From Tannerellaceae bacterium (GTDB taxonomy: Bacteria; Bacteroidota; Bacteroidia; Bacteroidales; Tannerellaceae), in the NCBI GenBank assembly GCA_031279915.1, contig JAITHO010000147.1, forward strand, positions 1-7,865: DNA of 7,865 nt. The letters are read 5' to 3'. This document shows positions 1 to 6,929 of this stretch, one piece after another (the stretch's first letter is position 1; each line of letters starts with the position of its first letter). The translations under genes and the position numbers were made by a program. Under the pieces are notes generated by a model that had not been told where the DNA came from, searched no databases, and saw only the letters and a list, made by a program, of their open reading frames with translations.

Positions 1-436
1 GTTATTTCGGCCCTGCAAATGCTGGAAGGAAAAAACGTTTGATTTTTCCGTCCAGCAATTGATTTTAGAAAAAAAACAAGTGTGTTTTCCGCCCAGCAAA
101 ATTTTTGAAGGAAAAAACACTTGTGATCGGCGTCCAGCAGATTTTGGACGAAAAAAACGAATTTCATCGGATTTCGGCAGATGTTTTATCTGAAAAAAAT
201 AAATTTAATTGGATGAAAAAAAATTGCTGAACGCCATTTACACGTTTAAATATCGTCCAGCATTTGCAGGGATGAAAAATCACAGTGTAAATGTCGCCCA
301 GCATTTGCTGGATGAAAAATCACTCGTTAAATGGCGTCCAGCAATTGTTTTGGCGAAAAATCACTCTGTAAATGTTGTCCAGCAATTGTTGGACGCCATT
401 TAAATGTTTAAACGGGATTCGGCAATTTTTTTTGCG
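1..436. repeat. Degenerate 41-bp tandem repeat array (about 10.5 units), non-coding
   Basis: This AT-rich stretch fills most of the gene-free left end. The hexamer CCAGCA occurs exactly at 52, 93, 134, 257, 298, 338 and 379. Degenerate counterparts stand in register at 11, 175, 216 and 420, so the spacing is 41 bp throughout except for one step of 40. An A-tract of the form GAAAAA begins 16-18 bases after the hexamer in most units (29, 68, 111, 150, 192, 274, 314, 355). Units end in a variable AT-rich stretch and a CG-containing trinucleotide. In several units CCAGCA is followed by a near-complementary TGCTGG or TGTTGG, giving a small dyad (for example 298-311). Units at 216 and 379 form a second subtype, sharing GACGCCATTTA-like sequence in place of the A-tract. 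Bases 1-10 resemble a unit end, so the array probably continues to the left. A 41 bp period cannot encode an in-frame protein repeat. Function unknown. Confidence 0.88.
370..401. other. Extended imperfect palindrome in the last full repeat unit
   Basis: These 32 bases form a near-palindrome centred on the CAATTG of the unit at 379. The outer arms are AAATG and CATTT, and the inner arms are GTCCA and TGGAC. Thirteen of 16 pairs are Watson-Crick, and two of the three mismatches would be G-U pairs if transcribed. It could be a protein-binding dyad or an RNA hairpin. It has no following T-run, so it is not an obvious terminator. It is the longest dyad I found in the array. Confidence 0.6.
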
Positions 437-486
437 GAAAGGTAGGCTTCAGAGGGCGGCCAACGCGGTTTATCGGCCCAAAACAT

Positions 487-494
487 TATATTTG
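487..494 (+). promoter_or_regulatory. Putative Bacteroidota -7 promoter box (TATATTTG)
   Basis: TATATTTG matches the Bacteroidota primary-sigma -7 consensus TAnnTTTG. It ends 22 bases before the ATG at 517, which would give a short leader of roughly 15 bases. No good TTTG -33 element stands at the expected 19-21 bp spacing; the bases there are GC-rich. The assignment therefore rests on the -7 box and its position between the repeat array and the first gene. No Shine-Dalgarno sequence precedes the start, which is normal for this phylum. Confidence 0.5.
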
Positions 495-516
495 CCTGCT
501 CAAACAAAGTAAGTAC

Positions 517-1707
517 ATGAAACGCTTATCCTTTTTATTATTAGCAATTATCGCTCTTCTGCTTGCGGCTTGTTCGGGGGATCCCGCCATCGACTTGACG
601 CCGCCGGAGGAGGAATCGGGCGCGATTTTCGAATCGGTATCGGATTCGATAACTCGCAGCGGGCCTGACTTTGTGGCTGAAACCATGGGCAATGAGCATT
701 TGGCTATGCTGGTTTCGCTGGTTCTTCCGAAGCCTCTTGCCGAGGTTCGGGTGGATGCCATCAGGTATTATACGAATGATCCGGCGGAGAAGAAAATTTT
801 GGCCTCAGGCATTGTGGTTTACCCTGTTACGGGCGAAATCCGGGGAGTAATCCTGGCTGCTCACGGCACTATTGGGGCTTCGCGAGAGGCTCCGTCGGAG
901 AAGATGAACGACTGGATGTCGCTGCTCGCGCTGGCAGGCTATATGGTTGTTTCGCCGGATTTTATAGGCTACGGAGTGTCGAAAGAGCTGGTGCATCCGT
1001 ATTTGCATGCGAAGCTTACGGCGTCGGCCTCGATCGACATGCTTTTGGCCGTCAGAGAATATATGGAGCGCCGCGGAACGCCGATTCAAACGCCGAGCAT
1101 AAGTGTGATTGGATACTCGCAGGGTGGCGCCGCAGCGCTTGCTATTCAACGACTTGCGGAAGAGAAATACGCTGAGGAGATTGATGTGATTGGCGTCACG
1201 GCCGGCGGCGGGCCTTATAACTTGAGTTTCTTTTTCGAACAGATGAAGAGGGGCAATTTTATGCCTTCGGTTTTTGTGCCGATGACGATTTTAGGGCTGA
1301 ATTATGGTGATAATCTGGGCCTGAACATGGCTAATTTCTTTATCGATCCGCTGCTGTCGGGATACAAAAATTGGATTGTCAGCAAGGACTTTACGATTGG
1401 CGAAATTAGCGATCGGATTGGTACGAACTTTCTCGCTCCCGCATTATTTTCCGACCAGCCTAATGCTGATGTGCAGAAGCTTTACGAATCGCTGGCGGAT
1501 AATGATTTGACGACGGGTTGGACTCCGCGCGCGCCCATCAGGCTGATTCATGGTTATATGGATACGACGGTGCCGATTTCGTGCGCGTATCAGGCTTATA
1601 ATACTTTCACGCAGCGGGGATGCGCCGTTGAGCTCCGTATCATGTCGTCGGATCACACGGGTACCATCCTCCTCTTTGTAATCGACATTTTAGAACAATT
1701 CACCTAA
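517..1707 (+). CDS. Secreted alpha/beta-hydrolase lipoprotein (secretory lipase/esterase-like)
   Basis: A 396-residue protein that begins with a lipoprotein signal peptide: K2-R3, a hydrophobic stretch, then lipobox LAAC with Cys19. It is likely anchored in the envelope, either periplasmic or outer membrane. The rest reads as a serine alpha/beta-hydrolase. There is a His116-Gly117 oxyanion-type HG after a hydrophobic strand, a DFIGYG motif at 148-153 followed by HPY at 160-162, and the nucleophile elbow GYSQGG with Ser201. Asp349 in HGYMDTTVP and His380 in SSDHTG complete the likely triad. The DFxGYG...HPY pattern and spacing resemble secretory lipase (LIP)-type and related esterase or peptidase proteins, but the substrate cannot be read from sequence. 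The ATG at 517 was chosen because it gives a complete signal peptide just after a -7 box. It lies 11 bp upstream of the GH20 gene on the same strand, so the two are probably cotranscribed. It could therefore act on acylated or esterified glycans, which is inference. The triad is complete, with no frameshift. Confidence 0.85.
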   Translation: MKRLSFLLLAIIALLLAACSGDPAIDLTPPEEESGAIFESVSDSITRSGPDFVAETMGNEHLAMLVSLVLPKPLAEVRVDAIRYYTNDPAEKKILASGIVVYPVTGEIRGVILAAHGTIGASREAPSEKMNDWMSLLALAGYMVVSPDFIGYGVSKELVHPYLHAKLTASASIDMLLAVREYMERRGTPIQTPSISVIGYSQGGAAALAIQRLAEEKYAEEIDVIGVTAGGGPYNLSFFFEQMKRGNFMPSVFVPMTILGLNYGDNLGLNMANFFIDPLLSGYKNWIVSKDFTIGEISDRIGTNFLAPALFSDQPNADVQKLYESLADNDLTTGWTPRAPIRLIHGYMDTTVPISCAYQAYNTFTQRGCAVELRIMSSDHTGTILLFVIDILEQFT

Positions 1708-1718
1708 AACAAATCAAT

Positions 1719-4094
1719 ATGAAGAAACAAATTTACATCTGCGCTTCGGCAGCGCTTATTTTATTGGCTTCATGCGCCAAACCTGAGAGGAAATCATATA
1801 ATGACGGGATCAATATCATTCCGGCGCCGCTTAGCTTGACGCAAATGGAGGGGAGCTTTAGTTTGAAGCCCGGCACGGTTTTTTGCGCGTCTGGGGCAGA
1901 GGCTCAAACGGTTGCGCACTTCTTTGCCGCCAAGATTAATGCTTCGACGGGCTATCAGTTAGCTGTGCAGGAGGCTGAGGGGGCAAATAGCATCGCGCTT
2001 GTTATCGATCGGGCTCTGACGATTGGCAACGAGGGGTATAAGCTTGAAGTTGGGGCCGATAAAGTAAGCGTCCTGGCCAAGAGCGCGCAGGGATTGTTCT
2101 ACGGGATGCAGAGCTTCATGCAACTGCTTCCAGCTGAGATTGAGAGCGCTGGACTGGTTAAAGGAATTGAATGGACGGCGCCGGCAGTGTCTATCCAGGA
2201 TGAGCCTAAGTATGGCTATCGGGGAGTGATGCTCGACGCTTGCCGGCACTTCATGCCCGTTGAGTTCGTCAAGAGGCAGCTCGACATCCTTGCGATGTTC
2301 AAAATCAACCGTATGCACTGGCACCTCACGGAGGATCAGGGCTGGAGAATAGAAATCAAGCAATATCCAAAGCTCACTGAGATCGGTTCGAAAGGTACGA
2401 ACGGCGAAGGCTTTTATACGCAGGCTGAGATAAAAGAGATCGTTGCCTACGCTGCCGAACGTTTCATCACGATCATTCCGGAGGTAGAGCTGCCCGGTCA
2501 TGAGCTCGCGGCAATTGCTGCATACCCCGAACTCTCGTGCACGGGCGAGGCCACGACCCCGCGGTTCGTGTGGGGCGTTGAAGACGTTGTTCTGTGCGCC
2601 GGCAAGGAATCAACCTTTGAGTTCCTGGAGAACGTTTTGAAGGAAGTCGTGCCGCTCTTTCCGTCGGAGTATTTCCACATCGGAGGCGATGAATGTCCTA
2701 AAAGTAGCTGGAAAGCATGTCCGTTATGCCAAGAACGGATTCGCAAGGAAGGCCTCAAGGCCGATGCCTCGCATAGCGCTGAAGAACGGCTCCAGAGCTG
2801 GTTCGTGCAGCGCATGGAGAAGGTACTTGCGGGATACGGAAAAAGGATAATCGGTTGGGATGAGATTCTCGAAGGCGGACTGGCTCCCTCGGCCACAGTC
2901 ATGTCGTGGCGCGGCGAAGAAGGCGGAATAGCCGCCGCAACATTAGATCACGACGTGATAATGACTCCGGGACGGAACAACGGAATGTACATCGACCAAT
3001 TCCAGGGAGATTACAAGATCGAACCCGTTTCAATCGGCGGATATAATATCCTGAGCAATGTGTATAAATATAATCCAACTCCGGAAGTTCTCCTGGCCAA
3101 TAACATGGCTCATCACATCCTGGGCGTGCAATGCAACCTCTGGGCCGAGTATCTATATACTCCGGAGCTGATGGAGTATAGACTTTATCCGAGCGCGCTC
3201 GCCGTGGCCGAAATCGGATGGCTTCCCGCAGATAAAAAGGACTTCAACGACTTCGATCGACGCCTTAACAATGCTCTGGTGCGCCTCGACAATCATGGAG
3301 CCAACTATCACATTCCGCAACCGGAACAGCCCGGCGGATCGTGCAACTTCATAGCCTTCACCGACACTGCCCGCCTTGAATTTAAGACCACGCGGCCTGT
3401 GACGATGGTATACACTCTCAACGGCGACGAACCCACTCCGCAATCCAAGCAGTATAGCGATCCGCTGACATTTGCGAAGAATACTACGCTCAAGATCCGT
3501 TCCGTACTGCCTTCCGGACGTATGAGCCCAACCCGCACCATCACCATCGAGAAGCAAGACTACGCTCCGGCTCAGCAGATCGCGCAAACCATGCCGGGCT
3601 TGCAACTCAAGATCACCTACGGCGAATACGCCAGCACAGAGCAAATCAAGGACATAACCGATTGGCAAGAACGACGCATCGAACGCTTGGAGGAACTCTC
3701 ACGACTTGAGCCGTACAGCAACTCTATGCGGAACTTCAAGCAATACGCAGCCGTAGCGACAGGATTCGTCAAGATTCCGGAGGATGCAGTCTACTATATT
3801 GCAAGTGATAACGAAGAAGTATGGATCGACGGTCGGCTCATCGTTAACAATGCCGGCGAAGTGAAGCGCTTCTCCCGACACGATAAATCAATCGCCCTCG
3901 CCGCCGGCTATCACGAGATCAAAGTAGTGTTCCTCGGACACATCATCGGAGGATGGCCATCCAACTGGAGCAACAGCAGCGTAGGAATCCGCAAGGAAGG
4001 CAACGATCGATTCGCGCCCATCAGCGCCGAGTCGCTCGTGTCATTAGCCTACGCAGGCTCCGGATCAAGCGCCGCCTGCGGATCCAAGATCTAA
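1719..4094 (+). CDS. GH20 beta-N-acetylhexosaminidase lipoprotein with C-terminal PA14-like domain
   Basis: A 791-residue exo-acting beta-N-acetylhexosaminidase, expected to release terminal beta-linked GlcNAc or GalNAc by substrate-assisted catalysis. The N-terminus is a lipoprotein signal with lipobox LASC and Cys19. Domains in order: GH20b-like N-terminal domain (about 30-160); GH20 TIM barrel (about 164-505); a small beta-sandwich like the chitobiase C-terminal domain (about 550-612, with VYTLNGDEPT); and a PA14-like domain (about 625-770, with YYIASDNEEVWIDG). Key residues are visible: Arg168 in YRGVMLD, His200-Trp-His202, the catalytic Asp324-Glu325 pair in HIGGDE, Trp397 in MSWRG, and Trp475 with Glu477 in LWAEY. 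Cys326, Cys334 and Cys337 form the ECPK...WKACPLC pattern common in Bacteroidota GH20 proteins. The start follows the hydrolase stop by 11 bp without a Shine-Dalgarno sequence. The last 15 or so residues are a low-complexity Gly/Ser/Ala tail. Family assignment is firm. The natural substrate (chitin fragments, N-glycan antennae, mucin or host glycans) is not determined. Confidence 0.96.
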   Translation: MKKQIYICASAALILLASCAKPERKSYNDGINIIPAPLSLTQMEGSFSLKPGTVFCASGAEAQTVAHFFAAKINASTGYQLAVQEAEGANSIALVIDRALTIGNEGYKLEVGADKVSVLAKSAQGLFYGMQSFMQLLPAEIESAGLVKGIEWTAPAVSIQDEPKYGYRGVMLDACRHFMPVEFVKRQLDILAMFKINRMHWHLTEDQGWRIEIKQYPKLTEIGSKGTNGEGFYTQAEIKEIVAYAAERFITIIPEVELPGHELAAIAAYPELSCTGEATTPRFVWGVEDVVLCAGKESTFEFLENVLKEVVPLFPSEYFHIGGDECPKSSWKACPLCQERIRKEGLKADASHSAEERLQSWFVQRMEKVLAGYGKRIIGWDEILEGGLAPSATVMSWRGEEGGIAAATLDHDVIMTPGRNNGMYIDQFQGDYKIEPVSIGGYNILSNVYKYNPTPEVLLANNMAHHILGVQCNLWAEYLYTPELMEYRLYPSALAVAEIGWLPADKKDFNDFDRRLNNALVRLDNHGANYHIPQPEQPGGSCNFIAFTDTARLEFKTTRPVTMVYTLNGDEPTPQSKQYSDPLTFAKNTTLKIRSVLPSGRMSPTRTITIEKQDYAPAQQIAQTMPGLQLKITYGEYASTEQIKDITDWQERRIERLEELSRLEPYSNSMRNFKQYAAVATGFVKIPEDAVYYIASDNEEVWIDGRLIVNNAGEVKRFSRHDKSIALAAGYHEIKVVFLGHIIGGWPSNWSNSSVGIRKEGNDRFAPISAESLVSLAYAGSGSSAACGSKI
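4052..4080 (+). other. Inverted repeat at the 3' end of the GH20 coding region
   Basis: CGCAGGC at 4052-4058 is the perfect reverse complement of GCCTGCG at 4074-4080, with a 15-base loop, ending 11 bases before the stop codon. CGGATC also occurs both in the loop and just after the second arm. No T-run follows, so it is not a terminator itself. It may stabilise the 3' end of the message or be chance in GC-rich coding DNA. Confidence 0.4.
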
Positions 4095-4144
4095 GCCGAC
4101 TTCGTCAGAGCGATAGGCTCCAAGCCATAATCGCAAGCAAAATA

Positions 4145-4191
4145 ATTCCGGGAACCGATGGAGTATCATCCTCGATTCCCGGAATCTTTTT
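4145..4191 (+). terminator. Rho-independent terminator between convergent operons, possibly bidirectional
   Basis: A perfect 10-bp stem, ATTCCGGGAA (4145-4154) with TTCCCGGAAT (4176-4185), is followed after one base by TTTTT at 4187-4191. Beyond one mismatch, three further pairs (4156-4158 with 4172-4174) extend the stem. It starts 50 bases after the GH20 stop and serves the + strand operon. Read on the - strand, the same stem is followed by the weaker tract TATTTT, so it may also end the GH2 transcript, whose stop lies 43 bases before it. The rest of the 139-base gap shows nothing else. Confidence 0.85.
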
Positions 4192-4233
4192 GCGCCCGCC
4201 TCAAGCGAGCCTTCATCAATGGAGGCCGAGAAG

Positions 4234-6885
4234 TTAGTGAGCCGCGATCTGCTTGTCGCCCGTCCAGCTCTCAACAATGATCTCTATGCGATCGCTTGGG
4301 AGCTCCGAATGGAAGTCGATGCCAACCGTGCGCTTATCGCCCGGCATCAGGCTGATGTAATTGTCGGAGTAATGAACTGGGAGGATGCGCCGTCCGCTGG
4401 CTTTGTCGAACACCTTTATGCGATTGAAGAAGGAGATGTTCCGTCCGGCTTTGAGCTCGAGGATCCCGCTATACTTTGTGCCCTCCTTGCCGAGGGTAAG
4501 CGATAGGGCTGGGGATGTTCGCGGCATGTCGGCAAGGCTGCTGAAGTCCTTCTCGCGAGCGCTTGGCCAATAGATGTGGGTTGAAAGCTCGTTGCCCTCC
4601 TTGCCTGGCTCTTTGACGGCTAACTTCAGGAAGTAAACTCCATCCACGCCTTCAGGCACAGGTATGTCGAACATTATCGCCGTTCGGTTGGGATGAGCAA
4701 TGGCATCAGCGGCCTTCATCCATAGCCGATCGCCCGCACGCGAGAAGATCTCAGCCGTGACGGCCACCGATCGCTCATCCAGCGACGTATTAACCAACTC
4801 AAGCTTGCGGCTCACAGGATTATACTGTGCATGCAGCGGCTCGCATCCCTGACGGGCTCCGTAGAGCGATGCATTGACGTCGAGATACCAATCGTACATC
4901 TGTCCGCGCAGAGCAGTCCATGGATTCTGTGTTTTCCAAACAAGTATGCCCGTGTACCAATCCCACTGATGCGATGCCCATCCTTCCATGAATGATCGAT
5001 ACTGGTCGTAGTTCACGGCCTGCGCATAGCGGCAATAGGTTTCGATGTTCTCCACCGGGCCGTATCGTTCCAGATGATTGCCGTATCCAAGATCTTTGTG
5101 GTACGTCCATGCCGCGCTGCGGGTTCGTCCTTGTCGCGGGAATTGCTGAAGCTCGTTGGGGGTCATCATCTCGCGCATGGATTCTATTTCGGGCGATCCA
5201 ACAGATCCGGCCTCCGGATTGAAAGGCGTGGAGCGGAAGCTGAAGAACCATTCCGGTTCCTGAATCCCGTAAGGCCCATCGCCGGTGCCTCCGATGGTGT
5301 TGCGCGTGAAGATCGTATCGGTAGAAAAAGAAGCGAAGAGGCGTCCGGGATCTAAGCGCGGAAAGAGGTCCGTGCGGAGAAGGCTATCGATGTCGGAAGC
5401 TAAAGGCCATTCATTTGCTCCGCACCATAGCGCCAAACTGGGATGATTGCGTATCATCTTAACCTGATCTTCAACGGAAGCGAGGAAAAGGTCGTGCCGG
5501 TCGGGATACTCCCAACGTCGCTCTCGTGAATCGGCCTTAGTTTGGTCAGCCCATGCTCCATTGCAATCGCCGCTGCCCCATAAATCCTGGAAGACAAGGA
5601 TGCCGTATTCGTCGCAAGCATCATAAAATTCAGGCCTCTCCAACAGAGCTCCGCCCCAAATACGGATCATACGCATGTTCATCTCAGCATGAAAGCGTAC
5701 TTCGGCCCGATAACGCTCGGGCGAAAGTCGCAGAAGCCAATCCGAAGCAATATAATTGCCGCCTGTAATAAAGATGGGCTGCCCGTTGACAAAGAACCGA
5801 CGCCCGCCCGTCGACGAACATTTATCGCTGCTGATCTCCCTTATCCCGTAGCGCAAGGCATGACTGTCTGACGTTTTGCCGCCAAGCTCAAACCACAGAC
5901 GCATATCGTACAGCGGCTGCTCGCCCAGTCTGTTCGCAATGCCGTTGGGCCACCACAAACGGGGATTGACTACGGCTAGCTCGCGGAAGGATATCCGACG
6001 CTTCTCGCCCGCAGCTAATGACACAGGAAGCGACATGCGGCTGCCGTTTGTTTCGCACACGAGCGATCCAACCTGCTTCGCCGAGGATGTATTCTCCAGC
6101 TCAACCGATATATTCACGAAAGCATCCTGCTGCTTCTTGGCCGACGGCTGTCGGATGCCGGGAACGCGCGTCGTGACGTAGGGATGCCGCAAGCGAACGG
6201 CTTCGCTGGTCGTTATGGATACCTCGTCCCAGATGCCCGTGTTACGGTCGCGCACCGGCTGTATCCAATCCCAGCCCGGAGTGAATTGCATCGTCACGTT
6301 GCGAGCTATCCGTCCGTCGCCGCCCTGACCGCCATTAGGATTGCCGGCAGGATCTGGCGGATAGACAATGATCGCCAACAGATTTGAATCCCTTAGCCAA
6401 GGAGTAATCTCGTAACTCTGACGCAAGAACATACCCTCGTGCGTTGTCGGATTCAAGCGTTTTCCGTTCAGGAATATCTCCGCCCGATAATTAATGCCGC
6501 GGAAGTTAAGCCAAGCCTTTCGCCCCGACGGCAGAGGATCGGCCTTAAACTCTTTTACAAACCAGAAGGTGTAGAATCCATTGCCGGCCTCATAAATATC
6601 CGGAATCAGATTATTATTCAAACTCACCTCCGGAGCCGCGAAGAACTCATTGGCAAGCAAAGTAGTGAGCACAGTGCCGGGAACAATCGCTTTCAGCCAT
6701 CCGCTACGGTCGAATGGACCTTTGCTGAGCGTATTGCCGTCGGCTTTTATCTCATTGGCCCGCCTGGCAAACCATCCTTCGTTCAGAACTTTCTTCTCGC
6801 CCGGAGCAGGAAGCAAAGCATCATTGGCTGATTGCACCGTTGCGACTATCATAAATCCGGCAATAACTAATAGAAATGTTTTCAT
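4234..6885 (-). CDS. Secreted GH2 glycosidase, endo-beta-mannosidase / exo-beta-D-glucosaminidase branch
   Basis: An 883-residue glycoside hydrolase family 2 enzyme with a Sec signal peptide (K2, hydrophobic 4-17, probable cleavage after VQS at 19) and no lipobox, so likely periplasmic or secreted. Layout: N-terminal jelly-roll sugar-binding domain (about 30-225), Ig-like domain (about 226-350), TIM barrel (about 351-665) and C-terminal beta-sandwiches (about 680-880). Glu492 in WCGANEW is the expected acid/base and Glu558 in FNPEAGSVG the expected nucleophile. From memory of these families, GGQGGDG (185-191), GWDWIQPVRDRNTGIWDEV (204-222) and WKTQNPWTALRGQMYDW (650-666) resemble plant mannosylglycoprotein endo-beta-mannosidase, and the overall form also suits CsxA-type exo-beta-D-glucosaminidase. 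It is unlike classical beta-galactosidase. Which reaction it performs, beta-mannoside cleavage in N-glycan cores or removal of GlcN from chitosan oligomers, is not decidable here. It follows the TPR gene by 44 bp with no -7 box seen in the gap, suggesting cotranscription. The frame is intact. Confidence 0.9.
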   Translation of the reverse strand: MKTFLLVIAGFMIVATVQSANDALLPAPGEKKVLNEGWFARRANEIKADGNTLSKGPFDRSGWLKAIVPGTVLTTLLANEFFAAPEVSLNNNLIPDIYEAGNGFYTFWFVKEFKADPLPSGRKAWLNFRGINYRAEIFLNGKRLNPTTHEGMFLRQSYEITPWLRDSNLLAIIVYPPDPAGNPNGGQGGDGRIARNVTMQFTPGWDWIQPVRDRNTGIWDEVSITTSEAVRLRHPYVTTRVPGIRQPSAKKQQDAFVNISVELENTSSAKQVGSLVCETNGSRMSLPVSLAAGEKRRISFRELAVVNPRLWWPNGIANRLGEQPLYDMRLWFELGGKTSDSHALRYGIREISSDKCSSTGGRRFFVNGQPIFITGGNYIASDWLLRLSPERYRAEVRFHAEMNMRMIRIWGGALLERPEFYDACDEYGILVFQDLWGSGDCNGAWADQTKADSRERRWEYPDRHDLFLASVEDQVKMIRNHPSLALWCGANEWPLASDIDSLLRTDLFPRLDPGRLFASFSTDTIFTRNTIGGTGDGPYGIQEPEWFFSFRSTPFNPEAGSVGSPEIESMREMMTPNELQQFPRQGRTRSAAWTYHKDLGYGNHLERYGPVENIETYCRYAQAVNYDQYRSFMEGWASHQWDWYTGILVWKTQNPWTALRGQMYDWYLDVNASLYGARQGCEPLHAQYNPVSRKLELVNTSLDERSVAVTAEIFSRAGDRLWMKAADAIAHPNRTAIMFDIPVPEGVDGVYFLKLAVKEPGKEGNELSTHIYWPSAREKDFSSLADMPRTSPALSLTLGKEGTKYSGILELKAGRNISFFNRIKVFDKASGRRILPVHYSDNYISLMPGDKRTVGIDFHSELPSDRIEIIVESWTGDKQIAAH

Positions 6886-6929
6886 TGTTTATATGTCTTA
6901 TTAAATGTTTATCCCAAGTATATCCCGCC

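Noticed and set aside
209..403. A 64-codon open frame with internally repeated peptide segments (KNHSVNV twice)
   Set aside because: It lies wholly in the 41-bp repeats. The peptide repetition arises because a 40 and a 41 bp step happen to add to 81, a multiple of three. There is no signal, domain or initiation context, and the period in general is not a multiple of three.
1..436. CRISPR array
   Set aside because: There is no split between a strictly conserved repeat and unique spacers. Conservation is limited to short elements within every unit, and units blend into each other. No cas gene is present.
1..516. Invertible (phase-variable) promoter
   Set aside because: No pair of inverted repeats flanking the 487-494 promoter box was seen, and no recombinase gene is in the window. 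The repeats are direct.
1959..2501. A 180-codon - strand frame inside the GH20 gene
   Set aside because: It overlaps GH20 catalytic motifs (including YRGVMLD and HWHLTEDQGW) on the opposite strand, and its translation shows no domain or signal peptide.
3153..3668. A 171-codon - strand frame opposite the late GH20 region
   Set aside because: It is antisense to well-supported GH20 and C-terminal beta-sandwich sequence, with no recognisable features of its own.
4219..4506. A + strand open frame beginning after the terminator
   Set aside because: It covers the 3' end of the GH2 gene in antisense, and no promoter or domain is visible.
6886..6929. Separate promoter for the GH2 gene
   Set aside because: The 44-base gap is AT-rich in its GH2-proximal half, but no TAnnTTTG box is found on the - strand, so cotranscription with the TPR gene is the simpler reading.
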